Positions 17,326 through 25,231 of a stretch of 64,000 nt of DNA are shown piece after piece; the first letter of the stretch is position 1; each line of letters begins with the position of its first letter. The DNA is from Sporomusa acidovorans (GTDB taxonomy: Bacteria; Bacillota; Negativicutes; Sporomusales; Sporomusaceae), in the NCBI RefSeq assembly GCF_002257695.2, contig NZ_CP155571.1; one strand, written 5' to 3'. The notes under the pieces were generated by a model. It saw nothing but the letters and a program-made list of their open reading frames with translations. It ran no database searches and had not been told where the DNA came from. The position numbers and the translations under genes were made by a program.

Positions 17326-18714
17326 CTAATTGTCCAATTCATCCAACACACCGAATTCTTCTTCGAAAGGCCGGATGTTTTTATTGCCCCAGATGAAATA
17401 ATAGGCTACCGCCAAGACATAAGCCACAGCCACCCAGATTAGACTGTCAATACTTGCCACCAACAGACTGACTACGCAAAATACTGCTATGATTAAGCTG
17501 ATTGTCGGCACCAGCGGAAACATCGGAACTTTAAACGGACGTTTCATTTCAGGTTCCTTGGAGCGTAATACAAACAAACTGATCAGGCTGATAATATACA
17601 TGATAACCGAGCCAAATACGGATATCGTAATAACAACATTTGTCAGCCCTGTCATTGCGGCCCCCAGGCACACTAAACCCGGTAAGAGCAGCGCCCAAAC
17701 AGGTGTACGGTGCTTTGGATGAACATAGGCCAGGAATTTTGGCAAATAGCCGGTGCGTGCCATAGCGTACGCTTGGCGGGAGTACCCGAGAATAATGCCA
17801 TGCAGGGATGCTACAAGACCAAATAAGCCAATGGCGTTAATCGCTAAAACCCAGAAAGAGCTCTCGCCATAAACACAGCTCAAAGCCATCGGCAACGGAT
17901 AATCCACTGCATCAATCAATGCGACGTCAGCAATGCCGGCAGTAAGAAACAGTGTGGCAAAGGCCATTACCGTCAAAGTTCCCATTCCACTTAAAAATCC
18001 GACAGAGATATCCTTTTGCGGATTGACCATTTCCTCAGCCGACATAGCGCCGCCTTCAATAGCCAGGTAAAACCATATTGCAAAAGGAACTGCCGCCATA
18101 ATACCGTTATAGCCGTTAGGCAAAACGGGTTCGGCCATAACTTTGGCCATATCAAAATGCGGAATAGCCAACCCCCAGTAAATTACTAAGCCGACAAGAG
18201 CCACAATTGTTACAATAAGTTCGAAAGTAGCAGACGTCTTCATACCCCAATAATTAATAAAAATAAACACCAAAAAGGCAAATACTGTCGCTGTCATTGC
18301 CGGAATAGCAGGCACAATATTATGAATATAGCCGCCTATTGCTAATGCAATGGCCGGCGGTGCGAAAACAAATTCAATAAGACAGCTTATCCCGCTCATA
18401 TAGCCCCAAAACTTACCTAACGCCCGCCGCGCGTACGCGGACGGACCGCCGGCATGCGGAATCGACGTTGCCAGTTCGGAATAAGAAAGAATAAATGTCA
18501 CATAAAAAATAGTAACCGGAATAAGAGCAATCGCTAAGCCGATTACCCCGCCGGCTCCAAAGCCATAACTCCAGCCAAAATAGTTTCCTGAGATAACCAG
18601 TCCAACTGCCAACGCCCAGAGATGAATGGGTTTTAAAACTCGCGTAAGTTGAGAATTTTCGCCTCCGGTATTGGCCTGCGCACTTAGAATTACCGGTTTT
18701 TCAACATTACTCAT
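17326..18714 (-). CDS. eat: Ethanolamine permease, APC superfamily (Eat type)
   Basis: A 462-residue transporter with about twelve membrane spans. It starts with a polar tail, then LTRVLKPIHLWALAVGLVISGNYFGWSYGFGAGG, the segment characteristic of the ethanolamine permease family. ELATSIPHAGGPSAYARRALG, AIEGGAMSAEEMVNPQKDI and GYSRQAYAMARTGYLPKFLAYVHPKHRTP are also typical. It replaces the unrelated EutH carrier of enterobacteria. It is the first gene after the terminator-containing leader (18853-18980), so it and the downstream genes should be controlled by antitermination through EutV. Confidence 0.92.
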   Translation of the reverse strand: MSNVEKPVILSAQANTGGENSQLTRVLKPIHLWALAVGLVISGNYFGWSYGFGAGGVIGLAIALIPVTIFYVTFILSYSELATSIPHAGGPSAYARRALGKFWGYMSGISCLIEFVFAPPAIALAIGGYIHNIVPAIPAMTATVFAFLVFIFINYWGMKTSATFELIVTIVALVGLVIYWGLAIPHFDMAKVMAEPVLPNGYNGIMAAVPFAIWFYLAIEGGAMSAEEMVNPQKDISVGFLSGMGTLTVMAFATLFLTAGIADVALIDAVDYPLPMALSCVYGESSFWVLAINAIGLFGLVASLHGIILGYSRQAYAMARTGYLPKFLAYVHPKHRTPVWALLLPGLVCLGAAMTGLTNVVITISVFGSVIMYIISLISLFVLRSKEPEMKRPFKVPMFPLVPTISLIIAVFCVVSLLVASIDSLIWVAVAYVLAVAYYFIWGNKNIRPFEEEFGVLDELDN

Positions 18715-18852
18715 TACATACTCCTCCTACTTTACTAATTAGGCAATTGTAAAACATACTATCCTTTGTTTCTGATCTCCCTCCCATCCCATTTACTTAT
18801 CCAGTGCACCAACACCTTATATGTAAGGCTGATGTTACTGTCCGTAAAATAA

Positions 18853-18980
18853 AATAAGCGCCTTTTAAGACTGTTATCCTTGTATAACAATCTTAAAAGG
18901 CGCTATTGCCCATTATTTCTTTGTCGCCAACAAATTTCACCAATAAAAATTAACTTCTATAGGCAAGGGGCGCTATTGCC
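18853..18980 (-). promoter_or_regulatory. Probable EutV (ANTAR) antitermination leader
   Basis: The minus-strand RNA contains two exact copies of GGCAATAGCGCC (18969-18980 and 18899-18910) exactly 70 bases apart. Each can form a short GGC/GCC stem with the same six-base loop AAUAGC. The second copy overlaps the 5-prime arm of the terminator at 18858-18903, so folding it as a small hairpin excludes the terminator. ANTAR regulators such as EutV are known to bind paired hexaloop hairpins, the second overlapping a terminator. The loop here does not strictly fit the published A1/G4 rule, so the exact binding form is open. Confidence 0.65.
18858..18903 (-). terminator. Strong intrinsic terminator in the leader of the eut operon
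   Basis: A 13-bp perfect stem (arms GCGCCTTTTAAGA and TCTTAAAAGGCGC at 18858-18870 and 18891-18903), extended inside by GTTAT/ATAAC, is followed on the minus strand by TTATTTTATTTTA. It lies about 145 bases before the permease start and after eutV, so it would stop transcription before the structural genes unless it is prevented. Confidence 0.85.
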
Positions 18981-19095
18981 TCTGCCTTTTAGCAGCGAAT
19001 AACCAAATCTAATTTTGATAAATCTGATAATTCGCGTTCTGATAAAAAAATCCTGCAAGATTTTGCTAAAATATATAAAAAATTTGCTCATTATC

Positions 19096-19704
19096 TTAGT
19101 TATTACGATCAGAATTGTTTAAGACTTTTGCAGCTTTATGACTGCTGATAATTTGCTTGGCCACCTCCACCAGAGTCACCCGCTTCTGCATAGCTTGGCG
19201 CAATAATTGCCGATGAGCCTCCTGCTCGGAAACACCCAATTTGTCTTTTAAAATAACGCGCGCATGAGCAATTGTTTGCTGATTTGCCAATTGATTTTTG
19301 GTTTCAGCTAATTCCTGTTTAATATTTTGCGTATCTTTCCACCGGGCATAGGCAATTCGAACCATGGCTAACAAACCATTTTCCGAGGTTGGTTTTATAA
19401 GATAGCCGCAGGCGTGCACACATTCGGCACGGCTGATAAAGCTCGGTTGGCTATAGGCCGTAAGCATAATAACCGGTATGTTCATATTTTGAAAAATCTT
19501 TGCCACTTCCAACCCGTCCAGTTTGGGCATCATAATATCCAAAATAGCCAAATCCGGCGATGTACGTTTTGCCGTGTTAACAGCGTCACGTCCGTCGGAA
19601 CACTCGCCACAAACGACATAACCGGCTTTTTCAAGCATTGCTTTAATGTCTACTCTCGTTAGTACTTCATCTTCTGCGATTAGTATCGACAATGGAATCA
19701 TCAT
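19096..19704 (-). CDS. eutV: Response regulator with ANTAR RNA-binding domain, EutV
   Basis: A 202-residue protein with a receiver domain (residues about 5-118; acidic residues at 11-13, phospho-acceptor Asp56 in AILDIMMPKLDG, Thr in MLTAYS, Lys in YLIKPT), a coiled-coil linker (about 120-150) and an ANTAR domain (HARVILKDKLGVSEQEAHRQLLRQAMQKRVTLVEVAKQII). ANTAR proteins bind paired RNA hairpins and prevent termination. With EutW it forms the ethanolamine two-component system known from Enterococcus, Clostridium and Listeria. The start ATG at 19704 has GGAAGGAG upstream and lies inside the end of eutW (38-base overlap). Its target is probably the leader just downstream. Confidence 0.93.
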   Translation of the reverse strand: MMIPLSILIAEDEVLTRVDIKAMLEKAGYVVCGECSDGRDAVNTAKRTSPDLAILDIMMPKLDGLEVAKIFQNMNIPVIMLTAYSQPSFISRAECVHACGYLIKPTSENGLLAMVRIAYARWKDTQNIKQELAETKNQLANQQTIAHARVILKDKLGVSEQEAHRQLLRQAMQKRVTLVEVAKQIISSHKAAKVLNNSDRNN

Positions 19705-21142
19705 CTTTCTCCTTCCTACACGAAGGAAACGAGACCTTCGCTATTGTTGTACTATCACGGCGCTCGATCTTAAATGTCCCCTCCATTTGCTCACAAGCTA
19801 ATAAGTTGACCAAATATAAACCTAAGCCTTCATTTTTTATATTAAGTTTCCTATCGGTTTCCTGATTTTCAGTATCCGCAACCATTATATGGACAATTCC
19901 CTCAGATTCCTCCACAAAAATGCTAATTTCTCCATTCATAACCTCCTTGATGCCATGTTTTAAACTATTGGTAATGAGCTCATTCAGGACTAAAGCAACG
20001 GGAACAGCCTGACTATCGGGAATTCTTACTTTTTGCCCCTGTACGGATATCTTGATATTTTGATCAGCTAATGTATAATTATCCACTAAGCTTTCGACAA
20101 GGTAACCGGCTAAATCCAAAATATTCAGTGAATTCCAGCTTTGATGAGCAAATACATCGTGAACCCGGGCAATGGAAATAATTCGGGATACACAGGCTTC
20201 AAATTCCTGCTCTACAACCTTTGAACCCACTCGCCGCTTTTGCAAATTCAAAAGCGATACGACATTTTGTAAATTATTTTTAACACGATGATGAATTTCT
20301 CTGATAATCGTGCTTTGCACATCTAACTGTCGTTCCTTCTGCCGCAGTTCCGTAACATCTTGAATAGAAACAACACACCCGGATAATTCCATATAGTTTA
20401 CCAGTGGATGCACCCGAAAAAGGAAATGGGAATTATTAACTTCATACTCCATTGGTGAAGACAGACTGCCCAACATGTCCTGCATCGATTTGAACGCTAA
20501 AGCCTGCATGAGGTTTTCACCTAATGGCGAATCAGGAAAATAAGCCTTGCCAATCCGCGCTGCATTTTTATTGGCATAAATGATTTCGCCTTTTTGATTA
20601 AGCACGAAAATACCATTGCCAACCCATTCATCCCAGGCAAAACCGGTAAACGTCAAGGACATTAAAGTACTACTGAGCCGTTCTGCCGTTTGATTAAGAA
20701 ATTCGACTTGTTCCTCATGGCGAATTTCTGCCGAAATATCCTTTTCCATAATAATAACACCAATAACTCGCTTGGTTTTGCTATAAAGCGGTACAACCGT
20801 CTGGTCAATGGGAACGCCTTCTTGGCTCAATCCCCGAACATTACGAACAATCCCTTCCCTAGAAAAAGCTTGAAATACAGCAGGCTCCTTAGTTGCATAA
20901 GCGATCTCACCAACTACACTCTGTTTATACAGTGAATGTCCCGGGGGATGCGCCCATGCCAATACAATCGCGTCAACACCATTCTTTAAAAAAGCATCAA
21001 TAAAAACATCTGTTCCCGTTAACTCGGCAAAAACCGGCAATTGCCGGATAACATCCTCAATATCACCTGCCTCATTCGTATCCAAATCCGTATATTCCCT
21101 ACAAAGCTTGCGAAATGTTTGCAAGTCATCCTTTTTTTCCAC
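19667..21142 (-). CDS. eutW: Ethanolamine sensor histidine kinase EutW
   Basis: A 491-residue soluble kinase with no membrane span. Residues about 5-135 match the H_kinase_N sensor domain (LCREYTDLDTNEAGDIEDVI; VVPLYSKTKRVIGVIIMEKDIS), about 165-275 a PAS domain (GIFVLNQKGEIIYANKNAARIG), then HisKA_2 with the histidine box IIREIHHRVKNNLQNVVSLL and an HATPase domain (LNELITNSLKHGI, NEGLGLYLV). This is the architecture of EutW, which senses ethanolamine and phosphorylates EutV. The GTG start at 21142 follows GGAGG by nine bases. A large inverted repeat with a promoter-like sequence lies upstream at 21277-21325. Confidence 0.92.
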   Translation of the reverse strand: MEKKDDLQTFRKLCREYTDLDTNEAGDIEDVIRQLPVFAELTGTDVFIDAFLKNGVDAIVLAWAHPPGHSLYKQSVVGEIAYATKEPAVFQAFSREGIVRNVRGLSQEGVPIDQTVVPLYSKTKRVIGVIIMEKDISAEIRHEEQVEFLNQTAERLSSTLMSLTFTGFAWDEWVGNGIFVLNQKGEIIYANKNAARIGKAYFPDSPLGENLMQALAFKSMQDMLGSLSSPMEYEVNNSHFLFRVHPLVNYMELSGCVVSIQDVTELRQKERQLDVQSTIIREIHHRVKNNLQNVVSLLNLQKRRVGSKVVEQEFEACVSRIISIARVHDVFAHQSWNSLNILDLAGYLVESLVDNYTLADQNIKISVQGQKVRIPDSQAVPVALVLNELITNSLKHGIKEVMNGEISIFVEESEGIVHIMVADTENQETDRKLNIKNEGLGLYLVNLLACEQMEGTFKIERRDSTTIAKVSFPSCRKEKDDDSIVDTNRRR

Positions 21143-21276
21143 AGATTAAAGCCTCCATACATATTCAATACTAAGCTTTGCTCGTATGCAACATTTGAAT
21201 TGCTCGTAAATACAAAATATGTTGTAGACATTTTATAACGGGTTAGATCAGTTTTTAGTTGTTATGTTTATTTTTA

Positions 21277-21325
21277 CATATCTCTCCAATAAATGTCAAG
21301 AGTTGACATTTATTGGAGAGATATG
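21277..21325 (-). promoter_or_regulatory. 23-bp perfect inverted repeat overlapping a probable eutWV promoter
   Basis: Arms 21277-21299 and 21303-21325 are perfectly complementary around a 3-base centre. Read on the minus strand, the right half begins with TTGACA (21299-21294); 17 bases later comes TAAAAA, a plausible -10, about 130 bases before eutW. The arm sequence CCAATAAATGTCAA is thus part of a sigma-70-type promoter. The minus-strand 3-prime flank lacks a T run, so it is not an obvious terminator of the upstream helicase gene. An operator for a dimeric repressor, or an imperfect terminator reading the other way (a T-rich stretch follows on the plus strand), are the two readings. Confidence 0.55.
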
Positions 21326-21377
21326 CTGTTTTTTCCATTTTTCGAAGTATACTCTGTAAGGATGTAGATATAGACTA

Positions 21378-23765
21378 TTAAATACGCTTCCCGTCCTTAT
21401 TCCAAAAAAAGCCGGCCTGCTTCGCAATACTATCAACAGTTTTGACACTTACCGCCCCTTTCCATTCCGGCGGAAATAAGCGCCGGTACCCCGGTTGCGC
21501 AAAGCGGGCATCAATCAACAGTACAATTCCCCGGTCCTGTTCGCTGCGGATGACCCTCCCGGCTGCCTGCAAGACTTTGTTCATACCCGGAAATACATAA
21601 GCATACTCAAAACCCTGGTGGTTTTCCTGATCAAACCATTGCCTGATAATTTCCCGCTCCAGGCAAATTTTCGGCAAACCGACACCAACAACGACGGCAC
21701 CTAGCAGCCGTTCGCCCGTTAGGTCAATTCCTTCGCCAAATACTCCGCCCATGACGGCAAATCCCACCAGCGTAGTCTCGTTATCACTGGAAAACTGACG
21801 TAAAAATGCGGCCCGCTCTGCTTCGGTCATCTCACCTACCTGTTGAATCACCCTGATGGCCGGATTTTTCAAGGTGAAGCGCCGGCAAACTTCTTCCATA
21901 TAACGGTAAGACGGCAAAAACACCAGGTAATTGCCTGTTTTTGCCTGAGTGGCCGCCGTTATACTGTCGACTATAACTTCATAGGTTTTATCCCGCATCC
22001 TATAGGTAGTATGAATGGTATCAGCCACCAACAGCCCCAAATGATCCTGCCGGAAGGGAGAAGGCACCGCCAGCTTGCCGTCTTCCGCCTCGCCGCCCAG
22101 TATCTCCGCAAAGTAAGTAAGCGGTGTTAACGTTGCCGAAAAGAAAACCGCAGCTTTGCCCCGTTTAACAGCCTGCCTGAGTAATTCGGAAGGGTTGATG
22201 CAAAACAGCTTAATTTTTACATTCTTGTCCAGTTTTTCGTAGTATGTCACATAGCGTTCATCGTACAGCTCCGCTGTCCGCACAAAGGCATTAACCTTGA
22301 AATACAGTTCCAATAATTCTTCCCGGAAGCCGGCTTGCTCATTCTTAGTCAGCCATTTTTCCGCTAAATCCATAAACTTTCTCAGCAAGGGAAAAATTTT
22401 AGCCGGCAATTCCGTCAGGCAATAGTCCGCTTCACCGACTGCGGACTGTTCTACACATAATTTTCCGGCCTGCAGCATAAACGTATTGATTTTGCCGGCA
22501 CTTTTTGCCACGTGGGGGAGTTCCTGACTGAGACTCTTTTTTAGATCCAAAAAGCTTTGTTTGGTTATTTCTGCCGAAAACATCTCTCTGGCCCGGTCAA
22601 CAAGATTGTGCGCCTCATCAATCAAAAAACAATACGGGCCGTTATTTTCCAAGAAGAAACGTTTTAGATACACCCGGGGATCAAACACATAATTGTAGTC
22701 ACAAATGACAACATCTGCCCACAAAGCCAAATCAAGTGACAACTCAAATGGGCACAGCCGGTGCTCACGGGCGACCTGTTCGATTGTCTCCCGCGTAAAA
22801 GTCTCCTGATCCCAGCAGGCGTTAAGCGCCTGATTAATGCGGTCATAATAGCCTGCCGCATACGGACACTCCTCCGGCGTGCAGGCCGCATCCGGCATAA
22901 AACAGATTTTGTCTTTGGCGGTCAGTGTCAGCGTCTTACACTTAAGCCCTGCTTGCCGCAATAACTGAAAAGCCGCCTCAGCCAGTTCCCGGGTTACCGT
23001 TTTGGCTGTGAGAAAAAATATTTTTTCCACTTGTTCCAGCCCCAGTGCCTTCACAGCCGGAAACAAAGTCGCCATGGTTTTGCCGGTACCTGTCGGCGCC
23101 TGCGCAAACAGCTTTTTCCCCTTTACCAACGTCGTATATACGGCGACAGCCAGTTGCCGCTGGCTGGGACGAAATTCAGCAAAGGGAAATTCCAACAACC
23201 GGGCTGTACCATTGCGGATTTCCAGCCAATCCCCCAGCCGTTTTGCCCACAAGGCGTACTGATTGATTAGCGAGTCAAAAAAGTCGGCCAGTTCTGCCAG
23301 CGAATACGTTTTCTTAAAAATCTTCACTTCCAGGGTAGCAACCTGACAGTAGGTGATCTGCACATCGATTTGCGTTAACTCCTGCTTACGCGCATACATA
23401 TAGGCATAGCATTTGGCCTGTGCCCAATGGAGTGGATTATACGCTTCGTCAATTGCCTCAAGTTCTTCTGTCACGGATTTAATCTCATCAATCGTCACCT
23501 GCGGCGGTTCTGTGTCAGCCTGTGCCGTAATAATTCCATCAGCCCGCCCGCTAACTTGCAATTGTACATCAGGCCGTTCGACAATGATGGACAGGAAGAC
23601 CTCCGATTCATAGTCGCCACCTTGCGCATGCTGAAGCCGGCGATGAATCTTGCTTCCCTCGGCCATACGGGCACTGCCGGCAAATGCCGACGACAAATCT
23701 CCTGACCGGAGAACAAATTCAACTAAATTACGCACCGAAGTTTTTATCATGCTATCAGAAGACAT
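21378..23765 (-). CDS. ATP-dependent DNA helicase, DinG/Rad3 (XPD-like) family with N-terminal nuclease-like domain
   Basis: A 795-residue superfamily 2 helicase. Residues about 5-190 resemble a PD-(D/E)XK nuclease domain (VSGRADGII, TIDEIKSV, WAQAKCYAYMYA). Next come the Q-like FRPSQRQLAVAVY, Walker A APTGTGKTMAT, four Cys for an iron-sulfur cluster (ICFMPDAACTPEECPY with CPFELS further on), the DEAH box LIDEAHNLVDRA, SATLTP and motif VI QAAGRVIRSEQDRG. This matches the bacterial Rad3-related helicases annotated next to nuclease domains; they are presumed to act in DNA repair. The ATG start has GAAAGG upstream. It is not part of the eut operon. Confidence 0.88.
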   Translation of the reverse strand: MSSDSMIKTSVRNLVEFVLRSGDLSSAFAGSARMAEGSKIHRRLQHAQGGDYESEVFLSIIVERPDVQLQVSGRADGIITAQADTEPPQVTIDEIKSVTEELEAIDEAYNPLHWAQAKCYAYMYARKQELTQIDVQITYCQVATLEVKIFKKTYSLAELADFFDSLINQYALWAKRLGDWLEIRNGTARLLEFPFAEFRPSQRQLAVAVYTTLVKGKKLFAQAPTGTGKTMATLFPAVKALGLEQVEKIFFLTAKTVTRELAEAAFQLLRQAGLKCKTLTLTAKDKICFMPDAACTPEECPYAAGYYDRINQALNACWDQETFTRETIEQVAREHRLCPFELSLDLALWADVVICDYNYVFDPRVYLKRFFLENNGPYCFLIDEAHNLVDRAREMFSAEITKQSFLDLKKSLSQELPHVAKSAGKINTFMLQAGKLCVEQSAVGEADYCLTELPAKIFPLLRKFMDLAEKWLTKNEQAGFREELLELYFKVNAFVRTAELYDERYVTYYEKLDKNVKIKLFCINPSELLRQAVKRGKAAVFFSATLTPLTYFAEILGGEAEDGKLAVPSPFRQDHLGLLVADTIHTTYRMRDKTYEVIVDSITAATQAKTGNYLVFLPSYRYMEEVCRRFTLKNPAIRVIQQVGEMTEAERAAFLRQFSSDNETTLVGFAVMGGVFGEGIDLTGERLLGAVVVGVGLPKICLEREIIRQWFDQENHQGFEYAYVFPGMNKVLQAAGRVIRSEQDRGIVLLIDARFAQPGYRRLFPPEWKGAVSVKTVDSIAKQAGFFWNKDGKRI

Positions 23766-23840
23766 ATGTCATTACCTTTCAGACTGGTATTGTGTCTATT
23801 ATACAACACCCTGACCTTTTGTAGGAGGGTTGGGGAATGC

Positions 23841-23871
23841 AAAAGACTGACCTCACTATGAGATCAGTCTC
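23841..23871 (-). terminator. Intrinsic terminator after the LarA-like gene
   Basis: An inverted repeat with arms GACTGACCTCA / TGAGATCAGTC (one mismatch) closes a short loop and is followed on the minus strand by TTTTGC. It lies about 35 bases after the stop at 23907. Confidence 0.65.
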
Positions 23872-23906
23872 CTTTTATACAAGTCTGTTGGGCGCATAAA
23901 CTTGCA

Positions 23907-25178
23907 TTAGCCAATCAGATTGCCGTCGTCATCAAACACCATATCCATAGGCTCGCTGCAAATTTCAATATCAGGGTTGGCCTGAGCCGCCTCTAACAAA
24001 GCCTCCGAAATAATGATGTCTTTCAAATGCAGCGTGTCTTTAATTCTAACCAGTTTAACCTTAGACATATCGCGGGCGTTGCAGGTCTTAACCGCAGCCA
24101 GCAGGGCTTCCCGGTCGTCGGCCATGATCATCGGCATGCGGGCCGGCGCAGGCGTCGTATTGGTAATACAGTTGGCATACGTATAGTCAAAATCAATTTT
24201 ATTAAACAATTTACGGGTGGTATAGTCCGCTACCCCGATGCCGCAGGCATTGCCATGCGTTCCTTCTGTCAAATCCAGCACAACTACTTTATTGGCATCC
24301 AGGCCGCCGCTGGCATAGGGAGTGGGAAAACGCCCGGTAATGTTCGGGTCCATGCCATCGCCGGATATCTCTTTGCCCAGTTGATCCACAACCAGAACAT
24401 CAACAGGGTCGAACAGGATGCGCGGCATCTTCTCTTTAGCTTCAAATAATAGTTTCTGATCCACTTCCATAATGTTTTCCGCAGGTACGGCTAGCAGTGT
24501 CGAAATCCTGTCATAGGCGTTCTCGACAGTGGCAATACCGAACAATATCTTACTGTTGGCGATTTTTACCTTAGCCATTTCAAAAACATGCTCAGCCATA
24601 TGTTTAAAGCTGTATTTATGACAGGTTTCCGCACCCTTTTGCTTGCCAAGACCAATAACCAGCATCTTAGCCAAGCCGCTTTCACATGGCCCCCGGTAAG
24701 CGGTATGGGGCTTTATCCGGTTAATGATGACAATGCCGTCTGCCTCGTAAGCATTTTTATCCATATGCACAGGCAAACCGTTGGCGATTTTGCCGATTTC
24801 GACCACTTCCATCGAGGAAACAATTGGACAGCCGGCACTTTCGGCAGTAACACCGAGATTGGCTAATACCTGTTCTTGTCCGGCGGCAGTGGCACCGCCG
24901 TGGCTCCCCATGGCCGGCACGACAAAAGGTTCGCCGCCGCGTTGTTTAATCTCTTGTACTGTTAACCGGACCAGTTCAGGAATTCTGTTAAGCCCCCGGC
25001 TACCGACCGCAACCGCAATACGCATGCCTGGCTTGATTCTGTCGCCAATATTCTCTTTGGCAAACTCCTGTTTAATGGCTGCCGCTATATCGTTGATTTC
25101 TGTTACATTAAATTTTTGACGCACTTTTACTACCCGCGGCAGCTCAGTGTCTTTGAGCAATTCTTGTATAATTCCCAT
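23907..25178 (-). CDS. LarA-like / DUF2088 protein (nickel-dependent lactate racemase family)
   Basis: A 423-residue protein with the LarA N-terminal domain pattern: IAVAVGSRGLNRIPELV, FVVPAMGSHGGATAAGQEQVLANLGV, then NRIKPHTAYRGPCESGLAKMLVIGLGK, where the His and Lys positions resemble those holding the nickel-pincer cofactor of LarA. The C-terminal half (DVLVVDQLGKEISGDGMDPNITGRF) is also family-like. Its close relatives are mostly uncharacterised and may racemise or epimerise other 2-hydroxy acids. It is the third gene of an apparent operon with two UxaA-family genes under a sigma-54 promoter, which points to catabolism of a hydroxy or sugar acid. The larB/C/E cofactor genes are not in the window. 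Confidence 0.8.
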   Translation of the reverse strand: MGIIQELLKDTELPRVVKVRQKFNVTEINDIAAAIKQEFAKENIGDRIKPGMRIAVAVGSRGLNRIPELVRLTVQEIKQRGGEPFVVPAMGSHGGATAAGQEQVLANLGVTAESAGCPIVSSMEVVEIGKIANGLPVHMDKNAYEADGIVIINRIKPHTAYRGPCESGLAKMLVIGLGKQKGAETCHKYSFKHMAEHVFEMAKVKIANSKILFGIATVENAYDRISTLLAVPAENIMEVDQKLLFEAKEKMPRILFDPVDVLVVDQLGKEISGDGMDPNITGRFPTPYASGGLDANKVVVLDLTEGTHGNACGIGVADYTTRKLFNKIDFDYTYANCITNTTPAPARMPMIMADDREALLAAVKTCNARDMSKVKLVRIKDTLHLKDIIISEALLEAAQANPDIEICSEPMDMVFDDDGNLIG

Positions 25179-25231
25179 TGGAAATTCCCCCTATATGGTC
25201 TATCCTTAACTTGATTCCATGTTACAGGCAA

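Noticed and set aside
21277..21325. Simple terminator of the helicase gene
   Set aside because: No T-run follows on the minus strand, and the repeat contains a well-placed TTGACA; kept as a promoter/operator candidate.
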